A stretch of 64,000 nucleotides of DNA. It comes from Formosa sp. Hel3_A1_48 (GTDB lineage Bacteria; Bacteroidota; Bacteroidia; Flavobacteriales; Flavobacteriaceae). Position 1 is the stretch's first letter. Every line of letters starts with the position of its first letter. The stretch lies in assembly GCF_001735715.1 (NCBI RefSeq), contig NZ_CP017259.1:865501-929500 (forward strand). The letters are read 5' to 3'. The notes below the pieces were generated by a model. The model was not told where the DNA came from. It saw only the letters and a program-made list of their open reading frames with translations, and ran no database searches. The translations under genes were made by a program, and so were the position numbers. Positions 29,101-37,788 of this stretch are shown in pieces.

Positions 29101-29283
29101 TACACCCTGCCAAAATTCAAAAACAATGCAGGTTTTGAAAAAATGACGGTATTTGTAACAGGTTATAACTTATTTGTTATTAAAGATTACAAAGAAGAAT
29201 TTGATCCACAAAATACTTCCTCGGTAGGCTGGTATTATCCACAAACAAAATCCATAACATTTGGTGTAAACATAACACTATAA
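26191..29283 (+). CDS. SusC-like TonB-dependent outer-membrane transporter
   Basis: Imports oligosaccharides across the outer membrane together with SusD. The 1030-residue protein has a signal peptide (cleavage near residue 35, NGLAQN) and a carboxypeptidase-D-regulatory-like domain (about 38-112; GNVSDEVTKQPIPGVTILIK). A TonB-box-like DEVIVVGYGTKSK comes next, then a plug domain (120-235; SISVLKDAAAAAVYGVQGGN) and a 22-strand barrel with a final SITFGVNITL strand. Length and order are standard for SusC. susD follows after 10 bp. Confidence 0.97.
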   Translation: MNHMKTRFLNCFKKLKRTNLLTLVFILCVSNGLAQNLVSGNVSDEVTKQPIPGVTILIKDSIKGTTTDFDGNFTIEVSTTDILVVSYLGYLTQEIEVNDTLDFTLLLREDTSELDEVIVVGYGTKSKQKIISAVSIVDEEALKALPVATVSNGLEGLASGLFVRQTSGEPGFSNSSFEVRNFGNALVIVDGAPGDINQLEANEIESISVLKDAAAAAVYGVQGGNGVVLITTKKGRYGKPQLTYSNQFTYTSLTSYPDFLTSAQYGEVLNEGFRNSNQAPFYTEDEIELFRSGADPINYPNTDWKSMVIKDWGFQQRHNLNLTGGTEKVNYFVSAGYLDQGSNYNADVLSYQQYNLRSNLNAKVTENVQLTFNLAARRKMNEAPAYSAYDIFRELSRALPTDLAYYPDGTPAKPSVSPNHIAEGIKDFNAGYYRRKNNNFDAKLSLKWDINQVPGLSLKTYASLIYDTSFQKDWGKTYNLYTLNRQTGNYDIFRATPEGSFSDTVLEQGTSYSNQYVLQESITYDKKLGDHSISALALMEVQKSQGENFSGRRQDFQSTLIDQLFAGSLENQGADGGEYRENRMGFVGRLSYDYKSKYFFESTIRHDGSSRFAPGKEWGTFPSVSLGWRLSNEKFFEPLKNTISDFKLRGSVGTAGYDGTAAYQWLSGFNYNFFWIPGDAAVPTIDNTALANVDLTWETNTTYDIGFDAALFKNELTVSFDYFFRKREDVIARASSSIPSTLGVAVADQNLYEFSNQGFEFSLNYKKQINDNLKVNALLNFSKSREKAVFIDEAFQEDPFMRDNLTVTGGYTNLRRGYISEGLFQNQDQIDQWAVQDGNGNATLQPGDIRYKDLNGDNIIDVKDQKVFGVGDKPAINYSLNLGAEYKNFSLSVLLTGAAGYDIYLDGEAQSPLRNGFNGYSYQLDYWTPQNTGATFPRVSDGGFNDNNYKYSDFWLRNGKHLRFKNINLSYTLPKFKNNAGFEKMTVFVTGYNLFVIKDYKEEFDPQNTSSVGWYYPQTKSITFGVNITL

Positions 29284-29293
29284 AAAAATTACT

Positions 29294-31060
29294 ATGAAAC
29301 GTATAAATATAATTTTTGCGCTATTCGCACTCACATTCATTACTTGCGATGATGACTTTTTGAACGAACCGCCATTAGATCGTATCACTGAAAATGATGT
29401 CTGGAATGACAAAGCTCTAATGGATACATATTTCTTTAAAATTTATGACCGAATGCCTTGGGACTATTTGGAAAGTTTCTGGGATGTAGGTGGCTGTCAA
29501 AGGGATGGGATTTCTGATTTAGCTAGAGGCACCTATACTTGGACAGCATTATTAAACCAATACAGACCTGGGATTTGGGGTACCGCAAATAACACCTGGC
29601 CTCTAGATTGGTGGGGCTATGATATAATTTGGAAAATCAATTACTCTATTGAAAATTTAGAACAGATTCCCAGCTCTGTACTCACAACTGAAGAACGTAA
29701 CAACCGACTCGGAGAAATGCACTTTCTAAGAGCTTACTGTTATTTTGCTTTAGTAAAACGCTACGGAGGTGTCCCAATTATTCTCGTTCCTCAAAATCCA
29801 GACACTACCCCGCAAGAAGAATTATTTCCAAGCAGAAACACTGAAAAACAGGTGTATGACCAAATTTTATCAGATGCACAATCAGCCTTTGATTTACTAC
29901 CAAATAGATGGGTGACTCAAAATGGAAGAGCTTCAAAATGGGCCGCTAAATCTTTAGAATCTAGAGCCGCATTATACGCAGGGAGTATTGCAAAATACGG
30001 TACAGTTCAGCTTGATGGAGTGATAGGAATCCCTGCTTCAGCTGCAGATGCCTACTACCAAATATCTTTAAGTGCTTCACAAACTGTTATTGCTGAAGGA
30101 GGGTATTCACTCTTTAATCAATATTCTGATCCCGCAACCAATTATGCCAATTTATTTCTCGATGAAACAGATGATGAAGCCATTTTTACAAAAATTTGGA
30201 TTCCATTTGAAAAAGGTCATGAGTATGATTTACATAATGTACCTTTTAGTTATCGATTAGATTGGGGAGCAAGTATGTCGCCAACAAAACAACTCGTTGA
30301 CAGTTATGAAGTACTGAGCACAGGAAAGTTGCCAAATGAAGTGGGTTCTGGATATGACGAAACGAATCCATGGGAAAATCGTGACCCTCGTCTAAAGGGA
30401 ACCATACTAACCAATAATGACATATTTCAAGGAGAGCCAGTAGAAATATGGTATGGCACAGAAACTGGCGGAACTATCGATACCGGAAGTGGTACTGGAA
30501 TTGGTAAGGATGGACTTAATATCCACCCCGATGCCACAAAAACTGGATTTTATGTACGAAAATACTTAGAAGATGGTGATTCACCTCTTTTTGTACCACA
30601 ATATTATTCAGGTCAAGATTGTCTTATTTTTAGGCTAGGGGAAACATATTTAAATGCCGCAGAAGCCGCAATGGAATTGGGAATAGAAACGTCTGCAAGA
30701 GACTATATTGAAGTAATAAGAACCCGAGCAGGCTTGCAACAAAACTTGCGTTTAGAACCATATTCAGGTACCGAATTAAGAGATCGAATTCGTAATGAAA
30801 GAAAATTAGAGCTTGCATTTGAGGATCACCGCTATTGGGATGTGAGAAGATGGCGTATTGCAACAGAAGCTTTGAGTATTCAGGTTGAGGGCGTCAGAAC
30901 ACTAAGACATGTTGATCTTGCTGGAAATGAAACATTTACCTATGAAACTTTTGATGCAGAGGCATTGCCAATGAATTTTGATCAACGCCATTATTACCTC
31001 CCTATAGGTCAAAACAGAATAAATAACAATTCAAACCTTATAGAAAACGTAGGGTACTAA
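29294..31060 (+). CDS. SusD-like outer-membrane glycan-binding lipoprotein
   Basis: The lid partner of SusC. The 588-residue protein has a lipoprotein signal with Cys18 (LTFITC) and the SusD N-terminal motif FLNEPPLDRITENDVWND. TPR-like helices include MHFLRAYCYFALVKRYGGVP, and the C-terminal RagB/SusD domain carries IRNERKLELAFEDHRYWDVRRW (in part). The Trp-rich surface segment around residues 85-115 may line the glycan site. It lies between susC (10 bp) and the PKD lipoprotein (19 bp). Confidence 0.97.
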   Translation: MKRINIIFALFALTFITCDDDFLNEPPLDRITENDVWNDKALMDTYFFKIYDRMPWDYLESFWDVGGCQRDGISDLARGTYTWTALLNQYRPGIWGTANNTWPLDWWGYDIIWKINYSIENLEQIPSSVLTTEERNNRLGEMHFLRAYCYFALVKRYGGVPIILVPQNPDTTPQEELFPSRNTEKQVYDQILSDAQSAFDLLPNRWVTQNGRASKWAAKSLESRAALYAGSIAKYGTVQLDGVIGIPASAADAYYQISLSASQTVIAEGGYSLFNQYSDPATNYANLFLDETDDEAIFTKIWIPFEKGHEYDLHNVPFSYRLDWGASMSPTKQLVDSYEVLSTGKLPNEVGSGYDETNPWENRDPRLKGTILTNNDIFQGEPVEIWYGTETGGTIDTGSGTGIGKDGLNIHPDATKTGFYVRKYLEDGDSPLFVPQYYSGQDCLIFRLGETYLNAAEAAMELGIETSARDYIEVIRTRAGLQQNLRLEPYSGTELRDRIRNERKLELAFEDHRYWDVRRWRIATEALSIQVEGVRTLRHVDLAGNETFTYETFDAEALPMNFDQRHYYLPIGQNRINNNSNLIENVGY

Positions 31061-31079
31061 ATTCCAAATAGATAAACAT

Positions 31080-32906
31080 ATGAAACTAATTAAATTTTTA
31101 AGTTGGGCTTTTATTGTAGGAATTATTTCAATTTCTACTGGATGTGCAGACGACGTTGAAGAGGCTGTTGCAACTCCTACGAGTGAGGATGCCTTATTTA
31201 CATTTGAATTTGATTCCGAAAATCCAAATATGGTACATTTTTCAGCAATACCAAATGATGCAAACTGGTACACTCATTGGGATTTCGGAGACAACTCTTC
31301 AGCTGAAGGGTATGAAGCCACTAAAATTTTCTTTGACAGTGGAGATTATGATGTGAGGTTTAGAATATTTACCGAGGGCGGTGTTGCAGAGTCATTTCAA
31401 ACAGTGGTTATAAACGATGACTTTGAAGCGCCTAACCTCATTCAAAACGGAGAGTTTAACGGTAGTGATCCGTGGATTGTTTTGCCTATTTCTGACGGTG
31501 TTGATGTTTCTTTTGATAATAATGAAGCTAAATGGACAGGTGGCAGTTGGGGACAAGTAGGAATATATCAGCCCATGCAACTTTTAGCAAATAACGAATA
31601 TCAAATTTCAATGGATATTAAAGGAGGTCCTTTAACAGATTCTTGGTTTGAAGTCTATGTGGGAATGGAAACACCTGTTGAGGGTCAAGACTACACCGAT
31701 GGCGGAATGCGTTTAGCCCTTAATACTTGGGAAGGTTGTGGCGGAGAAGCTTTTGAGGGCGATTTTGCAGCGTACAGTTGTGTCGGTACAGGTTCAACGT
31801 TCGAATTTCCGACGGCCGGGACTGCCTATTTAGTAATTAGAGGTGGTGGAGCAAACTATGGTTCCGAAGGCGTCACAATTGACAATGTAACAGTTAGATC
31901 CCTTGATTCATTCGCACTCGCTGTTGTTGCAGATTTTGAATTTGTAGCATCTAATCTCACAACAACCTTTACAAATACATCTGCGAATGCAACAAGTTAT
32001 TCATGGGATTTTGGAGATGGTTCTGGGACATCAACTGAAGAAAATCCAACTTACAGCTATACGGAGGGTGGTACTTATATGGTAACATTAACAGCCACTA
32101 ATGAAGCCGGTTCGGCTGAAATTACAAAAGAAGTCACAGTAATTGATCCAGCTGCTGCACCTACCGCAGGGTTCACATTCGAAACTTCTAATCTTACTGC
32201 ATTGTTTACAAACACATCTGCAAATGCGACAAGTTATTCATGGAATTTTGGAGATGGTTCTGGCACATCAACAGATGAAGACCCAGAATACACCTATACA
32301 GCAGCAGGCACTTACACGGTTACATTAACTGCAACAAATGATGCTGCAGTTTCAAACGAAATTTCGCTTGAAGTGACCGTAGAAGAACCCGTTTACACGA
32401 ATCTTATTACAAATGGAGGTTTTGACGATTCAAGTGGTTGGACAATTATTAACATTGACCCTAATGATAATGGAATCGGTTCCGTTACTATCGCAGATGG
32501 CGTTGTGACGTTTGCAGAAACACAAAGTCCAAGCGAGTGGAAACACTGGGCGATTTATACCCAATTGACCTTGGATCCAGGAATATATCAATTTGACATG
32601 GACATGACCTATACCGATATTAATGACGTTTGGGGCGAAGTATATATCGGTGCTACACAGCCTGTGGAAAACACTGGAGATTACAATGGAGACCAGTATG
32701 TCCTCAAGGCGTATAATGCCTGGGATTGTGGCGATTTAAAAACCTATTCTGGACCAGCAGTTGCTGGAGGTTGTGACACAACTCAAAACCCAGGGCAATT
32801 TGAAATTACAGCTCCTGGAACGTATTATTTATTATTTAGAACTGGTGGTGGTCAATGGGGTAACGAGGGAATCGTTTTAGACAACTGGTCGGTATTGAGA
32901 CAATAA
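31080..32906 (+). CDS. Surface lipoprotein with three PKD domains and two carbohydrate-binding-like modules (SusE/SGBP position)
   Basis: 608 residues. The lipobox Cys is at 22 (SISTGC). PKD 1 is at about 38-110 (THWDFGDNSS). A beta-sandwich module spans about 115-280 (NLIQNGEFNGSDPW). PKD 2 and 3 (about 285-360 and 362-440) are close copies of one another (ANATSYSW.FGDGSGTST). A last module (about 443-608) starts LITNGGFDDSSGW and closely matches the N-terminal module of the 24507 gene. It has no enzyme motif. Position after susD and lipid anchoring mark it as the surface glycan-binding protein of this PUL. Confidence 0.88.
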   Translation: MKLIKFLSWAFIVGIISISTGCADDVEEAVATPTSEDALFTFEFDSENPNMVHFSAIPNDANWYTHWDFGDNSSAEGYEATKIFFDSGDYDVRFRIFTEGGVAESFQTVVINDDFEAPNLIQNGEFNGSDPWIVLPISDGVDVSFDNNEAKWTGGSWGQVGIYQPMQLLANNEYQISMDIKGGPLTDSWFEVYVGMETPVEGQDYTDGGMRLALNTWEGCGGEAFEGDFAAYSCVGTGSTFEFPTAGTAYLVIRGGGANYGSEGVTIDNVTVRSLDSFALAVVADFEFVASNLTTTFTNTSANATSYSWDFGDGSGTSTEENPTYSYTEGGTYMVTLTATNEAGSAEITKEVTVIDPAAAPTAGFTFETSNLTALFTNTSANATSYSWNFGDGSGTSTDEDPEYTYTAAGTYTVTLTATNDAAVSNEISLEVTVEEPVYTNLITNGGFDDSSGWTIINIDPNDNGIGSVTIADGVVTFAETQSPSEWKHWAIYTQLTLDPGIYQFDMDMTYTDINDVWGEVYIGATQPVENTGDYNGDQYVLKAYNAWDCGDLKTYSGPAVAGGCDTTQNPGQFEITAPGTYYLLFRTGGGQWGNEGIVLDNWSVLRQ

Positions 32907-32951
32907 TTTAGAATAGTATTAGAATATTAAACCCAAAAAAATAATAATTCA

Positions 32952-35900
32952 ATGAGAAATTATGTGCTTTTTATAATCCTGATATTTACAGTGTCATTTG
33001 GTTGGAGTCAAGGACTACATACACAAGGAACACAAATTGTTAATTCAAATGGTGAAGAAGTTCTTTTAAGAGGGTACGGCCCTGGAGGCTGGCAAATTAT
33101 GGAGGGTTATATGATGCAAACTTCTGGATTTGCTGGTTCACAACATGAGATCAAAGAGCGATTAGTTGATTTGATGGGCGAAACCAATACTGAGGTCTTT
33201 TTTGATAAATGGCGAGAAAATCATTTTACACAACGCGATGTAGATTCATTAGCAGCTTGGGGTTTCAATAGTATTCGTATTCCTATGCACTACAATCTAT
33301 TTACTCTTCCAATTGAAGAGGAGGCTGTGCCTGGAGAAAACACATGGATTGAAACAGGTTTTGAATTGATAGATGATGTCTTAGAGTGGGCAGCTCCTCA
33401 TGATATTTATGTGATTTTAGACATGCATGCTGCACCTGGAGGACAAGGTGCAGGCTCAGAAATTAATGATTATGATCCTTCAAAACCATCGCTCTGGGAA
33501 AGTCAAGAAAACAGGGATAAGCTTGTCGCTTTGTGGACCAGAATTGCAGACCGCTACAAAGACAACGAATGGATTGGAGGCTATGATCTCATCAATGAAA
33601 CCCATTGGGATTTACCGGGCAATGCTTTATTACGAGAAGTCTTTGAAGACATTACTGTGGGGATTCGAAGTGTAGATCCCAACCATATTATATTTATTGA
33701 AGGAAATTCCTATGCCAACGATCATAGTGGATTAACACCCCCTTGGGATAACAATATGGTCTATAGTTTTCATAAATATTGGAGCACGAATAATCCCGGT
33801 GATTTGGACTGGATACTGCCTCTTAGAACACAATATAACGTACCTCTATGGATGGGAGAATCAGGAGAAAATTCCAATACATGGTTTACGGATGCAGTCT
33901 CTTTATTTGAAGACAATAACATTGGTTGGGCTTGGTGGGCCGTTCGTAAAATTGGAGATATAGACAGCCCTTACGCTATTGATATAAATCCTGGTTATCA
34001 AGATATTCTGGACTTCTGGCAAGGCAATGGAGCGCAGCCAACAGCCACAGAAGCCTTCGATAGTATGATGGAGCTCGCCGATAATCTTTTGGTTGAAAAT
34101 AGCCGCTTTAGAAAAGATGTGCCCGATGCATTAATAAGACAAGTACAAACTGATGAGACAATTCCTTATAACGGCACACCGTCAGCAATTCCGGGAGTGA
34201 TTCATATGTCAGATTTTGATTTAGGTAAAAATAATTTTGCATACTATGACACGGTTGTTGCTGACTATAATTTATCTACTGGAGATTTTACAGCGTGGAA
34301 CAGCGGATGGTCCTATAGAAATGATGGAGTGGATATCGAAAAAAATAATGATAATGTAAATAGTAATGGATATCATGTCGGATTTGTAAACCAAGGCGAG
34401 TGGATGAAATATACAGTAAATGTTAATGAAGCAGCTGTGTACAAAGCAAAAGTCAGAGTTGCATCTCAACAAACCGGTGGGGAGTTCTTTCTGTCTATAG
34501 ACGATCAGGAAGTGACTGCAACACAAGTTGTGAATTCAACAGGGGGTTGGACACAATTTTCAACTTATGAAATTAATGATATTATTCTTCCAGCAGGAGA
34601 ACATGCGTTGAAGCTACACATTAACAATGATATTGCTGCAAATTATAGTAGTATTGAATTTGAAACTACAGGATCTATTGATGCTTTAGCTCTAACCGCA
34701 TTAAACGGTAAGACGGGTACTGATGAAAAATCTTTAGAAATTACAATTAGTGAATCTCTTTTGGCAACATCCTTAAACGCCACTGAAGATCAATTTTTTG
34801 TTCTTATTAATGGAGAAGAAAGAGTCGTTACATCGGTTACAGCAGATCCGTTAAGAGAGCGACTGTTTATTCTTAAGCTCGAAGATTTCTTTCTTTTAGG
34901 GGACGTCATAACGGTGAGTTATACGGGGACTTCAATCCAATCCCAATCAAATAAAACTTTAAATACATTTACAGATTTAAACATCAATAACATCGCTCCA
35001 TATCGTGTCGTAATTCCTGCTCTTATTCAAGTCGAAGATTATGATGTGATGGAAGGTATGGGCTTAGAAGATACAACAGATGAAGGTGGGGGTCAAAACT
35101 TAGGATATACAGATCCAGGGGATTATGCCGACTATTCTATTTTTGTTCCAGAAACAGGACTGTACGGAATTAAGTTCAGAGTAGCTGGGTTTAACCAAGG
35201 CCAAATCGGACTGTATACAGTAGGTGAAAATGATGTGGAAACTGAATTAATTGTTGTAAATACGGTTGTTACTAATGGATGGCAGATTTGGGAAACTGTT
35301 TCAGATAACGTATTTATTGAAAAAGGAGTACATAAATTAAGAATGAAAATCCTTTCAGGTGGATTTAATTTCAATTGGATGGAGTTTGATTATCCAGATA
35401 GTGATGGCGATGGCGTTCTTGATGGAAATGATGATTGCCCAAATACTCCTGAAGGTGCTATTGTAGATATTTCAGGTTGTGAAGTTTTCTTTTTACCTGC
35501 CGATAATTATGTAATATCCGCATTCAGTGAAACATGCAGATCTCAAAATAATGGGAGTATTTCATTATCAGCTGTAGCGAACTATACTTATACCGTTTCC
35601 ATAAGTGGAGAAAATTACGCCGCAATGGAAATATTTACAGACGATATTAATTTCGAAAATTTATCTGCTGGATCGTATGAACTGTGTATTACATTAGAGG
35701 AGCAACCAGACTATGGACAATGTTTTACAGTCGTTGTAATCGAACCAGATGAGTTGAATGTTAATGCGAATAGAGTAGCGAATTCCTCAAGAATAAATAT
35801 GACCATAAATGGAGGGGACTTGTATTATATATCCTTAAATGAAGAGACGTTTATTACTAGTGAAAGCGAAGTGGAATTAGTATTATCTAAAGGTTTAAAT

Positions 35901-36209
35901 AAATTGAGCATAAGAACAAATAAAGAGTGCCAGGGCGTTTATGAAAAAACCTTTGTTGTAAATAGCGCACCTATTGTCTATCCTAACCCTGTTCAAAATA
36001 ATACGTTATTTATCAATATTGATCTTATAGAAACATCAGCTGTTCCTGTAGAAATTTTTGATGTAACGGGTAAATTAATAGCCTCTAAAATATACTATCC
36101 AACATCCAATACTCTGGAAGTTGATGTGTCTAGCATCGCAAATGGATTTTTTGTACTAAAAATAACCACAGCAGAAAAAACGTATAATTATAAAATTATA
36201 AAGCAATGA
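32952..36209 (+). CDS. Secreted modular GH5 glycoside hydrolase with two CBM6-like modules and T9SS tail
   Basis: 1085 residues. Signal peptide 1-20. The GH5 catalytic domain spans about 25-355: SIRIPMHYN, acid/base E216 in DLINETHW, and nucleophile E303 in LWMGESGE. A CBM6-like module follows (about 412-575; GYHVGFVNQGEWMKYTV), then an Ig/SwmB-like stretch (576-690). A second CBM6-like module begins IQVEDYDVMEGMG (about 692-815). A thrombospondin-type-3 calcium motif (DSDGDGVLDGNDDCPNTPEG) follows, and the C-terminus is a T9SS sorting domain (about 1010-1085; VYPNPVQNNTLF). It is an endo-beta-glucanase by family, probably on beta-1,3 or beta-1,6 glucan given its neighbours. The exact subfamily cannot be told here. 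Confidence 0.92.
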   Translation: MRNYVLFIILIFTVSFGWSQGLHTQGTQIVNSNGEEVLLRGYGPGGWQIMEGYMMQTSGFAGSQHEIKERLVDLMGETNTEVFFDKWRENHFTQRDVDSLAAWGFNSIRIPMHYNLFTLPIEEEAVPGENTWIETGFELIDDVLEWAAPHDIYVILDMHAAPGGQGAGSEINDYDPSKPSLWESQENRDKLVALWTRIADRYKDNEWIGGYDLINETHWDLPGNALLREVFEDITVGIRSVDPNHIIFIEGNSYANDHSGLTPPWDNNMVYSFHKYWSTNNPGDLDWILPLRTQYNVPLWMGESGENSNTWFTDAVSLFEDNNIGWAWWAVRKIGDIDSPYAIDINPGYQDILDFWQGNGAQPTATEAFDSMMELADNLLVENSRFRKDVPDALIRQVQTDETIPYNGTPSAIPGVIHMSDFDLGKNNFAYYDTVVADYNLSTGDFTAWNSGWSYRNDGVDIEKNNDNVNSNGYHVGFVNQGEWMKYTVNVNEAAVYKAKVRVASQQTGGEFFLSIDDQEVTATQVVNSTGGWTQFSTYEINDIILPAGEHALKLHINNDIAANYSSIEFETTGSIDALALTALNGKTGTDEKSLEITISESLLATSLNATEDQFFVLINGEERVVTSVTADPLRERLFILKLEDFFLLGDVITVSYTGTSIQSQSNKTLNTFTDLNINNIAPYRVVIPALIQVEDYDVMEGMGLEDTTDEGGGQNLGYTDPGDYADYSIFVPETGLYGIKFRVAGFNQGQIGLYTVGENDVETELIVVNTVVTNGWQIWETVSDNVFIEKGVHKLRMKILSGGFNFNWMEFDYPDSDGDGVLDGNDDCPNTPEGAIVDISGCEVFFLPADNYVISAFSETCRSQNNGSISLSAVANYTYTVSISGENYAAMEIFTDDINFENLSAGSYELCITLEEQPDYGQCFTVVVIEPDELNVNANRVANSSRINMTINGGDLYYISLNEETFITSESEVELVLSKGLNKLSIRTNKECQGVYEKTFVVNSAPIVYPNPVQNNTLFINIDLIETSAVPVEIFDVTGKLIASKIYYPTSNTLEVDVSSIANGFFVLKITTAEKTYNYKIIKQ

Positions 36210-36910
36210 GCAGATTAAAAAAAATACTTCCTATATACTTGTTTTTGTTAATCAGTGTTGCTTCTTGTAGTAGCGATGATAGCGGTGATGAAGGTATAAA
36301 TCCTGTAGATCCGCCAACTGCAGCAACTCTTATATTTCCTGAAAACAATACAGAATGTAATGAAGGTGTAATCATTTCTGACTCCGAAACAGATGTACTC
36401 TTCCAATGGCAAGATGTGACAAATGCCAGTTCCTATATATTAAAAGTTACAAATTTAAATGATGGAACTTCTAGAACTATAAGTACACTTTCAAATGAAT
36501 TTTTGCTACGGATTTTAAGAGGCACTCCCTATTCGTGGTCTGTAATCTCATTAGCAAGTGATACTACAGAAACAACAGAAAGTGTCGTTTGGAAATTTTA
36601 TAATTCGGGGCTTCCTCAAGAAAGTCATCCCCCATTTCCGGCAGAAGCAATCAGTCCTCAATCTGGTGCCAGTGTCAATGAGGGTGAAGTTAGTTTACAG
36701 TGGGAAGCAACTGATATTGATAATGATATTGTGTCCTACACTGTATATCTTGATTCTGCAAATCCGCCAGTTGTTGAAGTTGGTAGTACAAGTAATACAA
36801 GTGTAAACACTACAGTAACTTCTGGGCAAGTGTACTATTGGAAAGTCGTAACAACAGATCAAATTGGGAACACATCTGATTCACAAATTTTTCAATTTGG
36901 AGTCAATTAA
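36206..36910 (+). CDS. FN3-like repeat lipoprotein
   Basis: 234 residues with lipobox Cys21 (LISVASC) followed by an acidic linker (SSDDSGDEG). Two fibronectin-III/Ig-like beta domains follow (about 38-130, TLIFPENNTECNEG; and about 145-234, AISPQSGASVNEGEVSLQW). The two are similar in layout (PxxG....FxWxxxxxAxxYxLxV). No enzyme motif. The ATG overlaps the GH5 stop by 4 bp, so the two are translationally coupled. It is probably an accessory surface binding protein. Confidence 0.8.
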   Translation: MSRLKKILPIYLFLLISVASCSSDDSGDEGINPVDPPTAATLIFPENNTECNEGVIISDSETDVLFQWQDVTNASSYILKVTNLNDGTSRTISTLSNEFLLRILRGTPYSWSVISLASDTTETTESVVWKFYNSGLPQESHPPFPAEAISPQSGASVNEGEVSLQWEATDIDNDIVSYTVYLDSANPPVVEVGSTSNTSVNTTVTSGQVYYWKVVTTDQIGNTSDSQIFQFGVN

Positions 36911-36920
36911 ATCTAGACAC

Positions 36921-37775
36921 ATGAATCTAAAACAAGGTATTTATATTCTGATAGTAATAGTCTTGCTATCATGTAACAAAGAACATAAAGGAGATGTAAT
37001 TCCTGTAGAAAACTTAAATGTTTGGGAAATAGATTTCCTGGATAATTTTGAAACATTCAATACGGATAATTGGCAAGACCAACGCATTTGGGTAAATAAC
37101 GAAACACATTGCTATGTCCCTAATAATGAATTTGGAACTCGAGAAGTTAGTGATGGCACTTTAAAATTAAAAGTAGTGAATATTGGTAAAAAACGGAGCT
37201 GCGATAATTTCGATAAATATGGAAAACAGCACCCTGAAACGCAATATGTTGCTGGGCGAATTGCTTCAAAAAATCGGAAAGAATTTATTAAAGGAAAATG
37301 GACAGCTCGACTTAAACTAGGGAACAACGGAGAGCCAAGTATGTTTCCAGCATGGTGGATTTTAGGATCTCAAAATAATGAACCCCCGGTTCAAGAACCG
37401 AACGAAACTGTTTGTTGGCCAATGACTGGGTCTGGAGAGATTGATATTTTTGAGCATCATGGCGATCATCATAAAAATAGTTTCACAACAGGCGCTATAA
37501 AAAATCTAGGCAAATGCGATGAGGGCGATTGGTGGACTTTACGTAAAGGATTCAATGTTGATTTAAACGAATTTCATGAATACTCTGTTGAATGGGAAAA
37601 AAGTGATTTAGTGTATCGTGTTGATGATAAAGAAGTGTACCGTAATAAAGGTGAAGGAGATAACTATCCGGAAGCCATGTTTGCCATTTTAAATTATGCT
37701 AAAATTACTGATTTCCCAATGGAGGGCGAATGGGTAATGGAAGTCGATTGGGTCAAACACGAATACAAAAAATAA
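36921..37775 (+). CDS. GH16 family beta-glucanase, lipoprotein
   Basis: Endo-acting beta-1,3(4)-glucanase family enzyme, the classic laminarinase group. From ATG 36921 the protein is 284 residues with lipobox Cys18 (IVLLSC). The catalytic motif is GEIDIFEH, with nucleophile E173, D175 and acid/base E178. It also has AGRIASKNRKEFIKGKWTARL and MFPAWWILG, typical of GH16 (subfamily 3-like). An in-frame start at 36864 would sit inside the previous gene and put extra residues before the lipobox, so it is rejected. GH30 follows 13 bp downstream. Confidence 0.93.
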   Translation: MNLKQGIYILIVIVLLSCNKEHKGDVIPVENLNVWEIDFLDNFETFNTDNWQDQRIWVNNETHCYVPNNEFGTREVSDGTLKLKVVNIGKKRSCDNFDKYGKQHPETQYVAGRIASKNRKEFIKGKWTARLKLGNNGEPSMFPAWWILGSQNNEPPVQEPNETVCWPMTGSGEIDIFEHHGDHHKNSFTTGAIKNLGKCDEGDWWTLRKGFNVDLNEFHEYSVEWEKSDLVYRVDDKEVYRNKGEGDNYPEAMFAILNYAKITDFPMEGEWVMEVDWVKHEYKK

Positions 37776-37788
37776 CTTACAACAAACT

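Noticed and set aside
36864-36920. Upstream start of the GH16 gene
   Set aside because: It lies within the preceding lipoprotein gene and would place residues before the lipobox signal; ATG 36921 gives a clean lipoprotein signal.
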